The notes: generated by a model not told the origin, from the letters alone. A stretch of 7,258 bases of DNA from Candidatus Aenigmatarchaeota archaeon (GCA_030018055.1 JASEGN010000042.1:1-7258), one strand, 5' to 3'. Shown: positions 1-5,820, counted from the stretch's first letter. A program made the numbers and translations.

Positions 1-351
1 CATAGAGCTTCTCTTGTTAAAATAAGAACCATGGTCAAGAACATGGTGCATGCTCTGTTAGCAAGGAATGGAATTAAGCATGAATTTAGCGACTTGTTTG
101 GAAAGGCTGGTATGGAGTGGCTTCCAGGCTTAAGCTTGGATAAAGCTAGCAAGTTTGAGCTAAACCAATACTTGATGCTGCTAAGGGTTCTTACTTACAA
201 GCTAGAGGAAGCTCAACATGTTGTTGAGGAACTTGTTGATACTAACTACCATGCTAAGCTATTGTTATCCGTACCAGGAATAAGCTACATCTCAGCTTTA
301 ATAATAGCTTCTGAGATTGCTGATATTCGTAGATTTAGCTTCAGCCTATAA
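1..351 (+). pseudogene. IS110-family transposase fragment (5' end outside window, 3' end lost)
   Basis: The reading frame is open from base 1 (HRASLVKIRT precedes the first ATG at 31), so the gene starts left of the window. The product resembles the middle of IS110-type DEDD transposases: a linker with LVKIRTMVKNMVHALL, a helical stretch, then the start of the transposase_20 domain at LLLSVPGISYISALIIASEI followed by DIRRF. In the family this domain continues for about 80 residues and carries the serine needed for strand exchange. Here the frame stops a few codons after RRFS, so that part is missing and the protein cannot be active. Homology seems to end near 340-345, where the sequence passes into the oppositely oriented gene at 285-662. 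A second, more decayed copy lies at 801-932. The family call rests on motif recognition only. Confidence 0.8.
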
Positions 352-662
352 AGTGTGTCATCTGTCTCTGCTATTATTTTACCTTCCTGAATATCGCCTT
401 TGGTCGTTAGTACTCGTGGAGTTATTTCTACAAGTGGGAGTACTCCCAACCCATCTTTATTAACTAGTTTAAAAACCTTGGGTGGTGCTTCAAGTTTTTT
501 AAATTTTTCCAACTTTTCTCCTAACTTAGATTTTTCATAAACTCGCAAATGCCCTTCACAACACTCAAAAGTTTGTATAAATGGTATTTCATTTAGTAAA
601 ATAATCAAATCTCTTATTTTAGGGTCGACACGTTCTATATTTAGATATTTCGGGAGTGGCAT
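285..662 (-). CDS. Small protein of unknown function with ECCEGH motif, C-terminus replaced by IS sequence
   Basis: This is a 125-residue frame on the minus strand. It has a strong ribosome binding site 8 bases before the ATG, so the start is well supported. Visible features are a helical N-terminus (DPKIRDLIILLNEIPFIQTF), a Cys-Cys-Glu-Gly-His motif at about residues 34-38, a lysine-rich stretch, and a probable beta-rich half (GLGVLPLVEITPRVL). A short helix followed by a Cys/Gly/His motif is seen in several small archaeal proteins, but I do not recognise the family and assign no function. The last 20 or so residues, after DDTLYRLK, are the antisense of the IS110 transposase coding sequence. 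The natural C-terminus was therefore probably cut off by the insertion or by a rearrangement, and the product is chimeric. It may be expressed but non-functional. Confidence 0.6.
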   Translation of the reverse strand: MPLPKYLNIERVDPKIRDLIILLNEIPFIQTFECCEGHLRVYEKSKLGEKLEKFKKLEAPPKVFKLVNKDGLGVLPLVEITPRVLTTKGDIQEGKIIAETDDTLYRLKLNLRISAISEAIIKAEM

Positions 663-670
663 ATTTTACA

Positions 671-678
671 TCACCTCC
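671..678 (-). promoter_or_regulatory. Strong Shine-Dalgarno for the gene at 285-662
   Basis: The minus strand reads GGAGGTGA here, a full match to the archaeal anti-SD, 8 bases from the ATG at 662. It fixes the start of the small ECCEGH gene and shows that this was once a well-translated gene. An A/T-rich block on the far side (about 686-696, AAAATATAAA) looks like a TATA box but lies too close to give a transcript that includes the SD, so the true promoter is uncertain. Confidence 0.75.
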
Positions 679-746
679 TTTAATCTTTATATTTTGGGAT
701 GCATTCGATTATGTTGCATTAACGGTCTATCAATAATTACGTTGAT

Positions 747-800
747 GAGCTTAAAAACTTTTGTCCTAGGTGTGGTGGAAAACTTATTAAAAATGGTAGG
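747..800 (+). pseudogene. Zinc-ribbon scrap of a transposase-like gene
   Basis: One frame reads ELKNFCPRCGGKLIKNGRR. A CPxCG ribbon followed by a basic KNG(R)R segment is typical of the N-terminal zinc ribbon of several DDE transposase families. No start codon precedes it in frame (a stop lies at 720-722). The second cysteine pair is absent, and the frame hits a stop at 813 just after the sequence becomes IS110-like. It is best read as a leftover of a different insertion sequence, cut by the IS110 relic. It is short, so family assignment is not possible. The bases 663-746 to its left hold no gene that I can support. Confidence 0.4.
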
Positions 801-932
801 AGGAATCAAGCATGAATTTAGCGACTGTTTGACAAGGCGGTGTAGAGTGGCTTAACAGCCTAAGCTTGGATCAAGCTAGCAAGATCAAGTTAGCAAGCTG
901 GAGCTAAAACCAATCTCTAATGTTGTTAAGGG
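801..932 (+). pseudogene. Decayed second copy of the IS110-family transposase (internal piece)
   Basis: The DNA aligns by eye with bases about 66-190 of this window. Shared blocks include AAGCATGAATTTAGCGACT, TAGAGTGGCTT against TGGAGTGGCTT, CTAAGCTTGGAT, AAGCTAGCAAG, GAGCTAAA and the ending TAAGGG. It has single-base indels, in-frame stops and an internal 14-base tandem duplication, so it encodes nothing. The piece lacks both the 5' part and the transposase_20 part. With the fragment at 1-351 it brackets the ECCEGH gene and the zinc-ribbon scrap, which suggests repeated IS activity or recombination between copies. Bases 933-970 hold nothing that I recognise. Confidence 0.8.
869..896 (+). repeat. 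14-base tandem duplication inside the IS110 relic
   Basis: GATCAAGCTAGCAA (869-882) is followed directly by GATCAAGTTAGCAA (883-896), with 13 of 14 bases the same. The better-preserved copy at 1-351 has this unit only once (about 138-151). The duplication therefore arose after the relic separated from that copy, and it shifts the reading frame. Confidence 0.8.
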
Positions 933-970
933 AACTATAATTTTCAATGATACACCAAGTTTTTTCAAAT

Positions 971-2083
971 CTAAATTTTTAGAAAGTTTTCAATTCTTCT
1001 TATAGCTCTTATTTTTTCCATTTTTCCTATCTTAGCTTCTTCAACAGCATTTTTTAAAATATCTGCAACCTCTACCATCGCCTTCTTCTCCAAAGGATAT
1101 GGAATTTTTACTTTGGTCCCAAATGCAAAAGTATATTTTACAGGGTCCCTAAATGAACAAGGAGTACCATAAATTAACTTTGAAACATAGGCTAATCCTC
1201 TGATAGTTGCAGGTCCTAACCCTTTAATTCCAAGTAAATCTTCAAAATTTCTTTCTGCTAGCTCATGCGCATTTTTTAGGGCCTCCAGGCTAATTCGCCT
1301 AGGAATATTTAAATAATAAGGTAGTTTAACCACTTTCATACCCAAAAATTCAGTGATTTTTGTCTGTCCAATTTCCCTGTTTAAACTCAAAATTGTATTG
1401 TACATTTTTTGGGGGTTAGTATCTTGAACTATATCTACCATAGTTTTTCTACATTCTCTTGATTTTCTTGAAGTTAGATTTAGAATTGTTTTTTGCTTAC
1501 TACCAACACAAGCATTATAGGGTTCTTCAATAAATTGTTTCGGATTGTTAATCCAGTGGAATCTTCTTGCAGTCCCAGCTTTAATATTCATTTTTTGGTT
1601 TATCGTAACATAATTTCCTTTTTCATCTATTAACATGGAATGGAAATATAAAGAGTGATTGTCCTGAATTTCACATGTATCTACTTTGCAAGTCAATTTA
1701 CTCGCTTTTTTCACTTCCTCAATTTCTTTCTCACCCAGGCCTAAGGATTCACAAACTGAAGGTATTTCATTTGTAGCTCTCGCCTTTTTACCTTTCCCGC
1801 CTACAATTTTTAATCCTAAATTTTCCTTCTCCAAAGCTTCTTTAGTCGCTATCAAGGGAACTGTAGTTAAGCCAGAATACATCCATTCAAAACCCACAGT
1901 ACAAGCATAGCAATTCATCCAAAGTGGATCAGAAAATCGCTTAATAACTTCTCTTGTACCAAAATCATTAACTAAAACCCCAATCACAGCTCCAGATAAT
2001 TTTACAATCTCTCTGTAATGAGGTATGGGACCTGCGGCTAATCTTAATTCAACTACTCCTACCCGCTTTGGTTGCTCTTCCAT
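971..2083 (-). CDS. DUF763 family protein (diverged copy with HhH motif)
   Basis: The 370-residue length is normal for DUF763 and the whole family pattern can be followed. It has a shortened N-terminal strand block (VGVVELRLAAGPIPHY where the family has LPLHxGxxPxWL), FGTREVIKRFSDPLW at 41-55, GFEW..SGLTT at 64-74, GGKGKKAR at 95-102, the polar core KVDTCEIQDNHSLYFH (133-148) and QKMN..AGTARRFHW (163-177). A helix-hairpin-helix LLGIKGLGPATIRGLAYV (283-300) is typical of DNA-backbone contact, and TPCSFRDPVKYTFAFG follows. The function of the family is not established to my knowledge; the HhH suggests a role on nucleic acid. Oddities are the degenerate N-terminus and GTKVK in place of the usual GGKDG near 322. 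The ATG lies one base after the stop of the upstream LAGLIDADG gene, so translation is probably coupled. A remnant of a more typical DUF763 gene lies upstream at 3729-3902. Confidence 0.85.
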   Translation of the reverse strand: MEEQPKRVGVVELRLAAGPIPHYREIVKLSGAVIGVLVNDFGTREVIKRFSDPLWMNCYACTVGFEWMYSGLTTVPLIATKEALEKENLGLKIVGGKGKKARATNEIPSVCESLGLGEKEIEEVKKASKLTCKVDTCEIQDNHSLYFHSMLIDEKGNYVTINQKMNIKAGTARRFHWINNPKQFIEEPYNACVGSKQKTILNLTSRKSRECRKTMVDIVQDTNPQKMYNTILSLNREIGQTKITEFLGMKVVKLPYYLNIPRRISLEALKNAHELAERNFEDLLGIKGLGPATIRGLAYVSKLIYGTPCSFRDPVKYTFAFGTKVKIPYPLEKKAMVEVADILKNAVEEAKIGKMEKIRAIRRIENFLKI

Positions 2084-2084
2084 T

Positions 2085-3584
2085 TCAATTTACCAGAATA
2101 GCTCTTTTGAATGGAGATAAACGTTTAAATTTAATCCCAACATACTTGTAGGCTTTATCTACACTTTCAAAATAACTTGAAAATTTCACTCTTACTTCTT
2201 TTTCTATCTCTTTTCGAGAGGGTAAAACACCTTCTTTCACTTTTTGGATAACATAATCTTTAATAGCCTTTCTTCCCATATTCCTATTTTTAAATGGTTT
2301 TTTGGCTATTCTCTTAATCCGTCGTGGGTAATTAACATTTGCCAACTCATAAATTTCAATAATTGAGTTAAAATAAGACCTATAACCTATCTTGAATTTT
2401 AGCTGAATATCTTTCCAAGTAGGAAATGTTCCTCTTGAGCTTGAATCTTTTACAAATTGGATTATTTCTGATCTTAATTTTTCTTTTTGTAGAATTTTTT
2501 CTAGTTTTCCTTTAATTTTTTCTTCATCTTTCTTTTCTTTCTCTAACTGTTTGAGTGTTGTCGGGAGTTCTACACAAACTTTCCACCATTTCTCTCTCAT
2601 CTTTGGACTTTCCACCATTTCTCTAATTATTTGTTTCTTTTCAACTGTTGAGTGATTAATTAGAAAATTAAAACTATGTACTCTCATTTCATAAAGAAGC
2701 TTGAGTAATGAATTTTTGCTTAAACCGCGAAAATATTTGCTTTTCCCTGTTATTTTTACACCTTCTATAAAACCACCAATTTGGATGAATTTTTCAATAC
2801 TCTCAAGTTTTTTTATTCTTAACCCTTTTACCCCAGACCAGGTAACTTTTGACCTGGAAATATAAGATTTAATTCCAAACCTATTGAAAATTTTTTTCCA
2901 CTGTTGACAAAGAAGAGGATGAGCACAGCTAAATTCAAGCACAGGATAGACTGAATTTTTTATAAATTCTGTGTGTATAGAGCCCTCTGTACTCATCGCT
3001 AACCTTATACATTCTTTTAAAGCTTCAAAATTCTCATTTTCCAAAAAAGATAATGAAGGTTGGAAATCGTCTAATTGAGGTTCTTTGTTTTTATCATGAA
3101 AATTTTTTGAGGAGAGTAGAATAAGATTTCTGAGTTGTAGATAAGTTTCTTTATTGTGAATAGCCGTTTCCTTCCCATTCTTCATAAAATAACTTACAGT
3201 TGGGAGTACACCATATCTTTCTTTACATAAACTTACGAAGTATTTCTGTAAAATTAGGTCTGTACATACGAATAAAATAGTGTACCTATCCTTTTTTACG
3301 CAACCATCTGTAAGAAGAAGTACACCAATTAGTTTGTGAAATTTATTTTTTAAGTGCCACGGAAAATTTGCGGGTGGAACGATATTTACATGATCATGAA
3401 GTAATCTTATACCTTCTGCAGGAGTTCTTAGTTTTATTCTATAAGCTCGAAGTATGTTTTGAACACAACCTACACTTACGTTAAATTTTTCTGCAAGCTT
3501 ACTTAATTGGATTCCCTTCTGGTACAAACTGGCAATATTTGACTCTTCTTCTATAGATAATTTACATCTTTTGTCTCTTTTCAT
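2085..3584 (-). CDS. Freestanding HTH-LAGLIDADG homing-endonuclease-like protein
   Basis: The protein has 499 residues. An N-terminal helix-turn-helix of resolvase type occupies about 27-50 (LSKLAEKFNVSVGCVQNILRAYRI). Two LAGLIDADG helices follow: KLIGVLLLTDGCV (84-96, acidic D93) and CIRLAMSTEGSI (192-203, acidic E200). This gives a single-chain, two-motif enzyme with both metal-binding acids present. A charged coiled-coil linker lies at about 345-370. Two related C-terminal units follow, near 371-418 and 438-487, sharing (R/K)..I..(F/Y)V and ..SYF.S...(I/A)Y....(V)N/GI. They resemble the repeat found at the C-terminus of homing endonucleases. No intein splice motifs and no host exons flank it in frame, so it is freestanding. 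It probably cuts a specific DNA site. It is transcribed with the DUF763 gene, one base downstream. No SD precedes the ATG, and a TATA box about 28 bases upstream suggests a leaderless mRNA. Confidence 0.85.
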   Translation of the reverse strand: MKRDKRCKLSIEEESNIASLYQKGIQLSKLAEKFNVSVGCVQNILRAYRIKLRTPAEGIRLLHDHVNIVPPANFPWHLKNKFHKLIGVLLLTDGCVKKDRYTILFVCTDLILQKYFVSLCKERYGVLPTVSYFMKNGKETAIHNKETYLQLRNLILLSSKNFHDKNKEPQLDDFQPSLSFLENENFEALKECIRLAMSTEGSIHTEFIKNSVYPVLEFSCAHPLLCQQWKKIFNRFGIKSYISRSKVTWSGVKGLRIKKLESIEKFIQIGGFIEGVKITGKSKYFRGLSKNSLLKLLYEMRVHSFNFLINHSTVEKKQIIREMVESPKMREKWWKVCVELPTTLKQLEKEKKDEEKIKGKLEKILQKEKLRSEIIQFVKDSSSRGTFPTWKDIQLKFKIGYRSYFNSIIEIYELANVNYPRRIKRIAKKPFKNRNMGRKAIKDYVIQKVKEGVLPSRKEIEKEVRVKFSSYFESVDKAYKYVGIKFKRLSPFKRAILVN

Positions 3585-3606
3585 ATCTATATAATTATTG
3601 GTATAA

Positions 3607-3618
3607 CTTATATAATAG
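3607..3618 (-). promoter_or_regulatory. TATA box for the LAGLIDADG/DUF763 operon
   Basis: The minus strand reads CTATTATATAAG, centred about 28 bases before the ATG at 3584. That is the archaeal TATA-to-start-site distance, so the transcript would begin at or next to the start codon. The lack of any SD next to this ATG agrees with leaderless translation. Confidence 0.5.
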
Positions 3619-3628
3619 ACTTTTGAAA

Positions 3629-3635
3629 CACCTCC
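3629..3635 (-). promoter_or_regulatory. Orphan Shine-Dalgarno upstream of the LAGLIDADG gene
   Basis: The minus strand reads AGGAGGTG, as strong as the SD at 671-678, but no usable start codon follows within 4-12 bases and the next gene starts about 45 bases on. The embedded GTG frame stops after seven further codons. It may be left over from a gene start lost in a rearrangement, or it may be chance. Confidence 0.35.
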
Positions 3636-3640
3636 TTTCC

Positions 3641-3703
3641 AGTAAAAATTAGAAATAAGTAAAAATAGAGTTTCTTTTTTATTAATAAAAAATACTTTTA
3701 CTT
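3641..3703. repeat. Direct and inverted repeats upstream of the endonuclease gene
   Basis: AGTAAAAAT occurs at 3641-3649 and again at 3658-3666, 17 bases apart. The arms AAGTAAAA (3657-3664) and TTTTACTT (3696-3703) are inverted, and between them TTTTTTATTAATAAAAAA (3675-3692) is a perfect 18-base palindrome. The block sits between the DUF763 remnant and the endonuclease promoter. It could be a binding site for the HTH of the endonuclease protein, a terminator for the remnant, or the edge of the inserted segment. The A/T richness weakens all three readings. Confidence 0.45.
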
Positions 3704-3728
3704 AATTTGAAAAAATAATTTATATTTT

Positions 3729-3902
3729 TCATTTCTTATTTAAGTGCATCTGAGTAATCTTTTTAAAAACTATCATAGCTACATTTCTTGTGATAACTTT
3801 TATTATTTCTCCAGCAAGCTGTTTCATTCTAGCCATTAACCAGTAAGGAGCCTTGCCATAATGTAGAGGAAGTAATGCTATCCCAACCTTTTTCATTTCC
3901 AT
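3729..3902 (-). pseudogene. N-terminal remnant of a second, consensus-like DUF763 gene
   Basis: A 57-codon minus-strand frame starts at ATG 3902 or 3896. Residues 5-36 read VGIALLPLHYGKAPYWLM then ARMKQLAGEIIKVI, which is the DUF763 N-terminal signature (G.A.LPLH.G..P.WL..RM..L...I). The family should continue with an EFG...(L)SDPFW segment, but here homology breaks after EIIKVI. The frame runs through unrelated residues to a TGA at 3729. The remnant matches the family consensus better than the full-length DUF763 gene at 971-2083 does at the same place. It is therefore the stump of a separate resident gene or an earlier exon-like 5' end. No rest of this gene is visible between 3585 and 3728. 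It has no SD. The family assignment is from pattern recognition. Confidence 0.7.
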
Positions 3903-3950
3903 ACTATAAATTTTTCGGTAGTTAAAATAAGAAGTTTTATTAGAAGGAAA

Positions 3951-3971
3951 TTTTTAATATAATAAATTATA
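3951..3971 (+). promoter_or_regulatory. Probable TATA region for the deoxyhypusine synthase gene
   Basis: A run of T and A (TTTTTAATATAATAAATTAT) lies 21-41 bases before the ATG at 3992, a sensible place for an archaeal TATA box giving a very short leader. GTGATG at 3982-3987 could act as a weak SD. The short 3903-3991 gap also holds the likely promoter of the divergent DUF763 remnant. Confidence 0.4.
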
Positions 3972-3991
3972 GAATTCATTAGTGATGTAGA

Positions 3992-4906
3992 ATGAATAAA
4001 AAATATCCAAATGAATTGAAAGTCTGGAAGGGAATGGAAGTTAAGGATGCTATACAAGAATTTAGCAAAGCTGGTTTCTGTGCTCGTGGATTGGGTGAAG
4101 CTCATTACGTTTGGAAAAAAATGCTCGAGGATAAAGAATGCGTTAAAATATTATCCGCAGCTGGTGCTCTAGTGCCTGGAGGCATGAGGAACGTTTTTAC
4201 CACAGCCATAAAAACAAAGTTAATAGATGTTTTGGTTCTCACTACTGGTTCAATTTTAGATCATGATTTAATAGAGGCATTTGGTGTTAGACATGAGCAG
4301 GGCGAGGTTAATGTAAATGATGTTGAACTAGCGAAGAAAAACATAAACAGAATTTATGATGTTTATCTTCCGAATCAAGGTTATATCCTGCTTGAAAAGA
4401 AGTTAAGGGAGATATTTCCAAAATTACCACAAGAAGAGCTATCACCTAGTCAATTTCTCTATGAATTGGGAAAGAACGTAGAAGATAAGGATAGCATACT
4501 TAGAGTATGTGCTGAGATGAAAGTACCGATATTCGACGCTGGGATTACCGATAGTATAACAGGATTTCATACTTGGATGTATAGTCAAGACCATAAACTA
4601 AAATTAAATCCTCAGCTTGATATCAGAGATTTTTTAGAGCTTGTATGGAAAAGGAAAAGATATGGTCTCATAATTTTAGGTGGAGGTTTACCAAAACATT
4701 TTGTGGCTGGGATGATGCAAGTAACTGGAAATAGTTTGAATTATGCGATTCAAATAACGATGTCTAGGCCAGAGTATGGGGGTGTGAGCGGAGCTCCGTT
4801 AAGAGAGGCAAAATCTTGGAAAAAGGTTGCAGCTGATGCGTTAACGGCAGATGTTGTTTGTGATGCAACAATAGCATTTCCGTTGCTAGTTGCAAGCCTG
4901 TTGTAA
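3992..4906 (+). CDS. dys: Deoxyhypusine synthase
   Basis: The enzyme transfers the aminobutyl group of spermidine to one lysine of translation factor aIF5A, using NAD, as the first step of hypusine formation in the cytoplasm. The 304-residue length is normal for the family. Visible motifs are GGMRNVF near 63-69, VLTTGSILDHDL (82-93, NAD-side loop), IFDAGITDSITGFHTW (180-195, with the conserved TD), GGGLPKHF (230-237), SGAPLREAKSWKKV (266-279) and the C-terminal DATIAFPLLVASLL. By alignment in memory with the human enzyme (E323, W327, K329), E272, W276 and K278 are present, so the lysine that carries the covalent intermediate is K278. The residue between W and K is lysine rather than the usual glycine. 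The gene stands alone, with a T-run about 70 bases after the stop. The start is supported by family length and the TATA position. Confidence 0.93.
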   Translation: MNKKYPNELKVWKGMEVKDAIQEFSKAGFCARGLGEAHYVWKKMLEDKECVKILSAAGALVPGGMRNVFTTAIKTKLIDVLVLTTGSILDHDLIEAFGVRHEQGEVNVNDVELAKKNINRIYDVYLPNQGYILLEKKLREIFPKLPQEELSPSQFLYELGKNVEDKDSILRVCAEMKVPIFDAGITDSITGFHTWMYSQDHKLKLNPQLDIRDFLELVWKRKRYGLIILGGGLPKHFVAGMMQVTGNSLNYAIQITMSRPEYGGVSGAPLREAKSWKKVAADALTADVVCDATIAFPLLVASLL

Positions 4907-4970
4907 ATTAAATAGAAAAACAGGAAAAAGGGATTTAGGCAAAAATCGCAATTATTATAGGATTTTGTTG

Positions 4971-4985
4971 TTATTCTTTTTTTCC
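4971..4985 (+). terminator. T-rich terminator after deoxyhypusine synthase
   Basis: TTATTC followed by seven T (4977-4983) lies about 70 bases after the dys stop and 63 before the HepT-like start codon. Archaeal polymerases stop at such U-tracts without a hairpin. Confidence 0.45.
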
Positions 4986-5047
4986 ACATTTATGGATTAG
5001 ATTGAGGAGTGAAGCTGTTTATATATTCAGAATTGAAATATTTGCAT

Positions 5048-5458
5048 ATGGAAGAAAAAAGATACAGGCAAAAATTAAATGAGTTAGAAAATAGATTAGA
5101 ATTTCTTAAAGGAAATCTTTCTTGGAAAGAAGAATTTATTTCGAACAGAATGTTAAAAAAAGCTTGCTATAAAGAATTTCAAGAAGCTGTAGAAATCGTT
5201 TCAGATATTTTAGCTATGATAGTGAAAGATAGTGGAAAGGCTGTTGAAGATGATTACACAAACATAGAAATCGTTAGCAAGGTTCTTAATTCGTCTGATA
5301 TAAAAAGTGGGCTTAGAAGTGCACATGGTTTGAGAAATATTTTGGTTCATGAATATAATGAAATTAATGATGAATTAGCATTCGATTCTATTTTAGAGAA
5401 CATAGAAGTTCTTAAAAAATTTGCAGATATGGCGAAAGAATGGTTGAGGAAAACTTAA
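5048..5458 (+). CDS. hepT: HepT-like HEPN-domain toxin (DUF86)
   Basis: This is an all-helical protein of 136 residues from this start. The HEPN signature RNILVHEY (R96, H101, Y103) is the R-x4-H-x-Y RNase motif of the HepT family, preceded by the typical DUF86 helices (KKACYKEFQEAVEIVSDILAMI). HepT proteins are RNases that cut RNA or tRNA when free. The neighbouring MntA-type nucleotidyltransferase neutralises them by adding AMP to the motif tyrosine. The next gene overlaps by 19 bases, the usual toxin-antitoxin layout. Start choice: the frame is open back to a GTG at 5009, which would add MKLFIYSELKYLH. The ATG at 5048 fits the family's usual N-terminus (MEEKRY...KLNELENRLEFL) and is chosen. 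A GAGGAGTGA at 5004-5012 looks like an SD but is too far from this ATG and overlaps the GTG. Confidence 0.85.
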   Translation: MEEKRYRQKLNELENRLEFLKGNLSWKEEFISNRMLKKACYKEFQEAVEIVSDILAMIVKDSGKAVEDDYTNIEIVSKVLNSSDIKSGLRSAHGLRNILVHEYNEINDELAFDSILENIEVLKKFADMAKEWLRKT

Positions 5459-5820
5459 AAGACGAAATAGAGAAAGATTTTGAATTTTTGAAAAAAGATA
5501 TTTTTAGTATTTTAATTTTTGGTTCTTATGTTAGGGGGGAACAAACAAAACGTTCTGACATAGATATCTGCTTAGTTGTAGGTAATGGTGATAAAAAGAA
5601 GGTATGGAAAGAGATTTTAAAGTCAGGACTTACAGAGAAATATGACATAAAGATTTTTGAAACCATGCCATTGAAATTAAAGGGTGAGGTTATAGAAAGT
5701 TCTGAAATTATTTGGAGTAAAAATGTTGCTGAGCACAGCTATTATCTTTTTAAATGGAGAAAGATCTGGGAAGACCAGAAGATTGCTCTGAGAAAGCTTG
5801 GTTTTAAAATCTTTCACTGA
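5440..5820 (+). CDS. mntA: MntA-like minimal nucleotidyltransferase antitoxin
   Basis: The 126-residue protein belongs to the DNA polymerase beta-like minimal nucleotidyltransferase fold. The hallmark GSYVRGEQTKRSDIDICLV gives GS (28-29), GSYxRGE and D40/D42 for metal binding. A third acidic residue is likely at D69 in EKYDIKIFE. In type VII toxin-antitoxin systems this protein uses ATP to AMPylate the tyrosine of the partner HepT and so switches off its RNase. The ATG lies inside the hepT-like gene (overlap 5440-5458), so expression is coupled. The C-terminus is short and basic and shows no further domain. The order toxin then antitoxin matches characterised hepT-mntA pairs. Whether this pair acts in defence, stress or element maintenance cannot be told from the sequence. 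Confidence 0.85.
   Translation: MVEENLKDEIEKDFEFLKKDIFSILIFGSYVRGEQTKRSDIDICLVVGNGDKKKVWKEILKSGLTEKYDIKIFETMPLKLKGEVIESSEIIWSKNVAEHSYYLFKWRKIWEDQKIALRKLGFKIFH

Noticed and set aside
686..696. TATA box for the ECCEGH gene
   Set aside because: A start site about 25 bases downstream would exclude the strong SD at 671-678, so the two cannot both be used.
1686..1910. Plus-strand open frame antisense to the DUF763 gene
   Set aside because: It lies wholly inside a recognised gene, has low-complexity content and no motif or ribosome binding site.
2085..3584. Intein or group I/archaeal intron inside a DUF763 gene
   Set aside because: The downstream DUF763 gene has its own homologous N-terminus and start codon. 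The endonuclease gene has its own start and stop, and no intein splice blocks are seen. The upstream stump diverges after EIIKVI with no clear splice motif.
3641..3703. CRISPR-like repeat array
   Set aside because: There are only two 9-base copies in AT-rich DNA, with no spacers or further units.
3893..4105. Minus-strand open frame overlapping the start of deoxyhypusine synthase
   Set aside because: It is antisense to conserved coding sequence and AT-rich promoter, with Phe/Ile-rich filler and no motif.
4750..4989. Minus-strand open frame over the 3' end of deoxyhypusine synthase
   Set aside because: It is mostly antisense to conserved motifs, with a Phe/Tyr run from the T-rich terminator.
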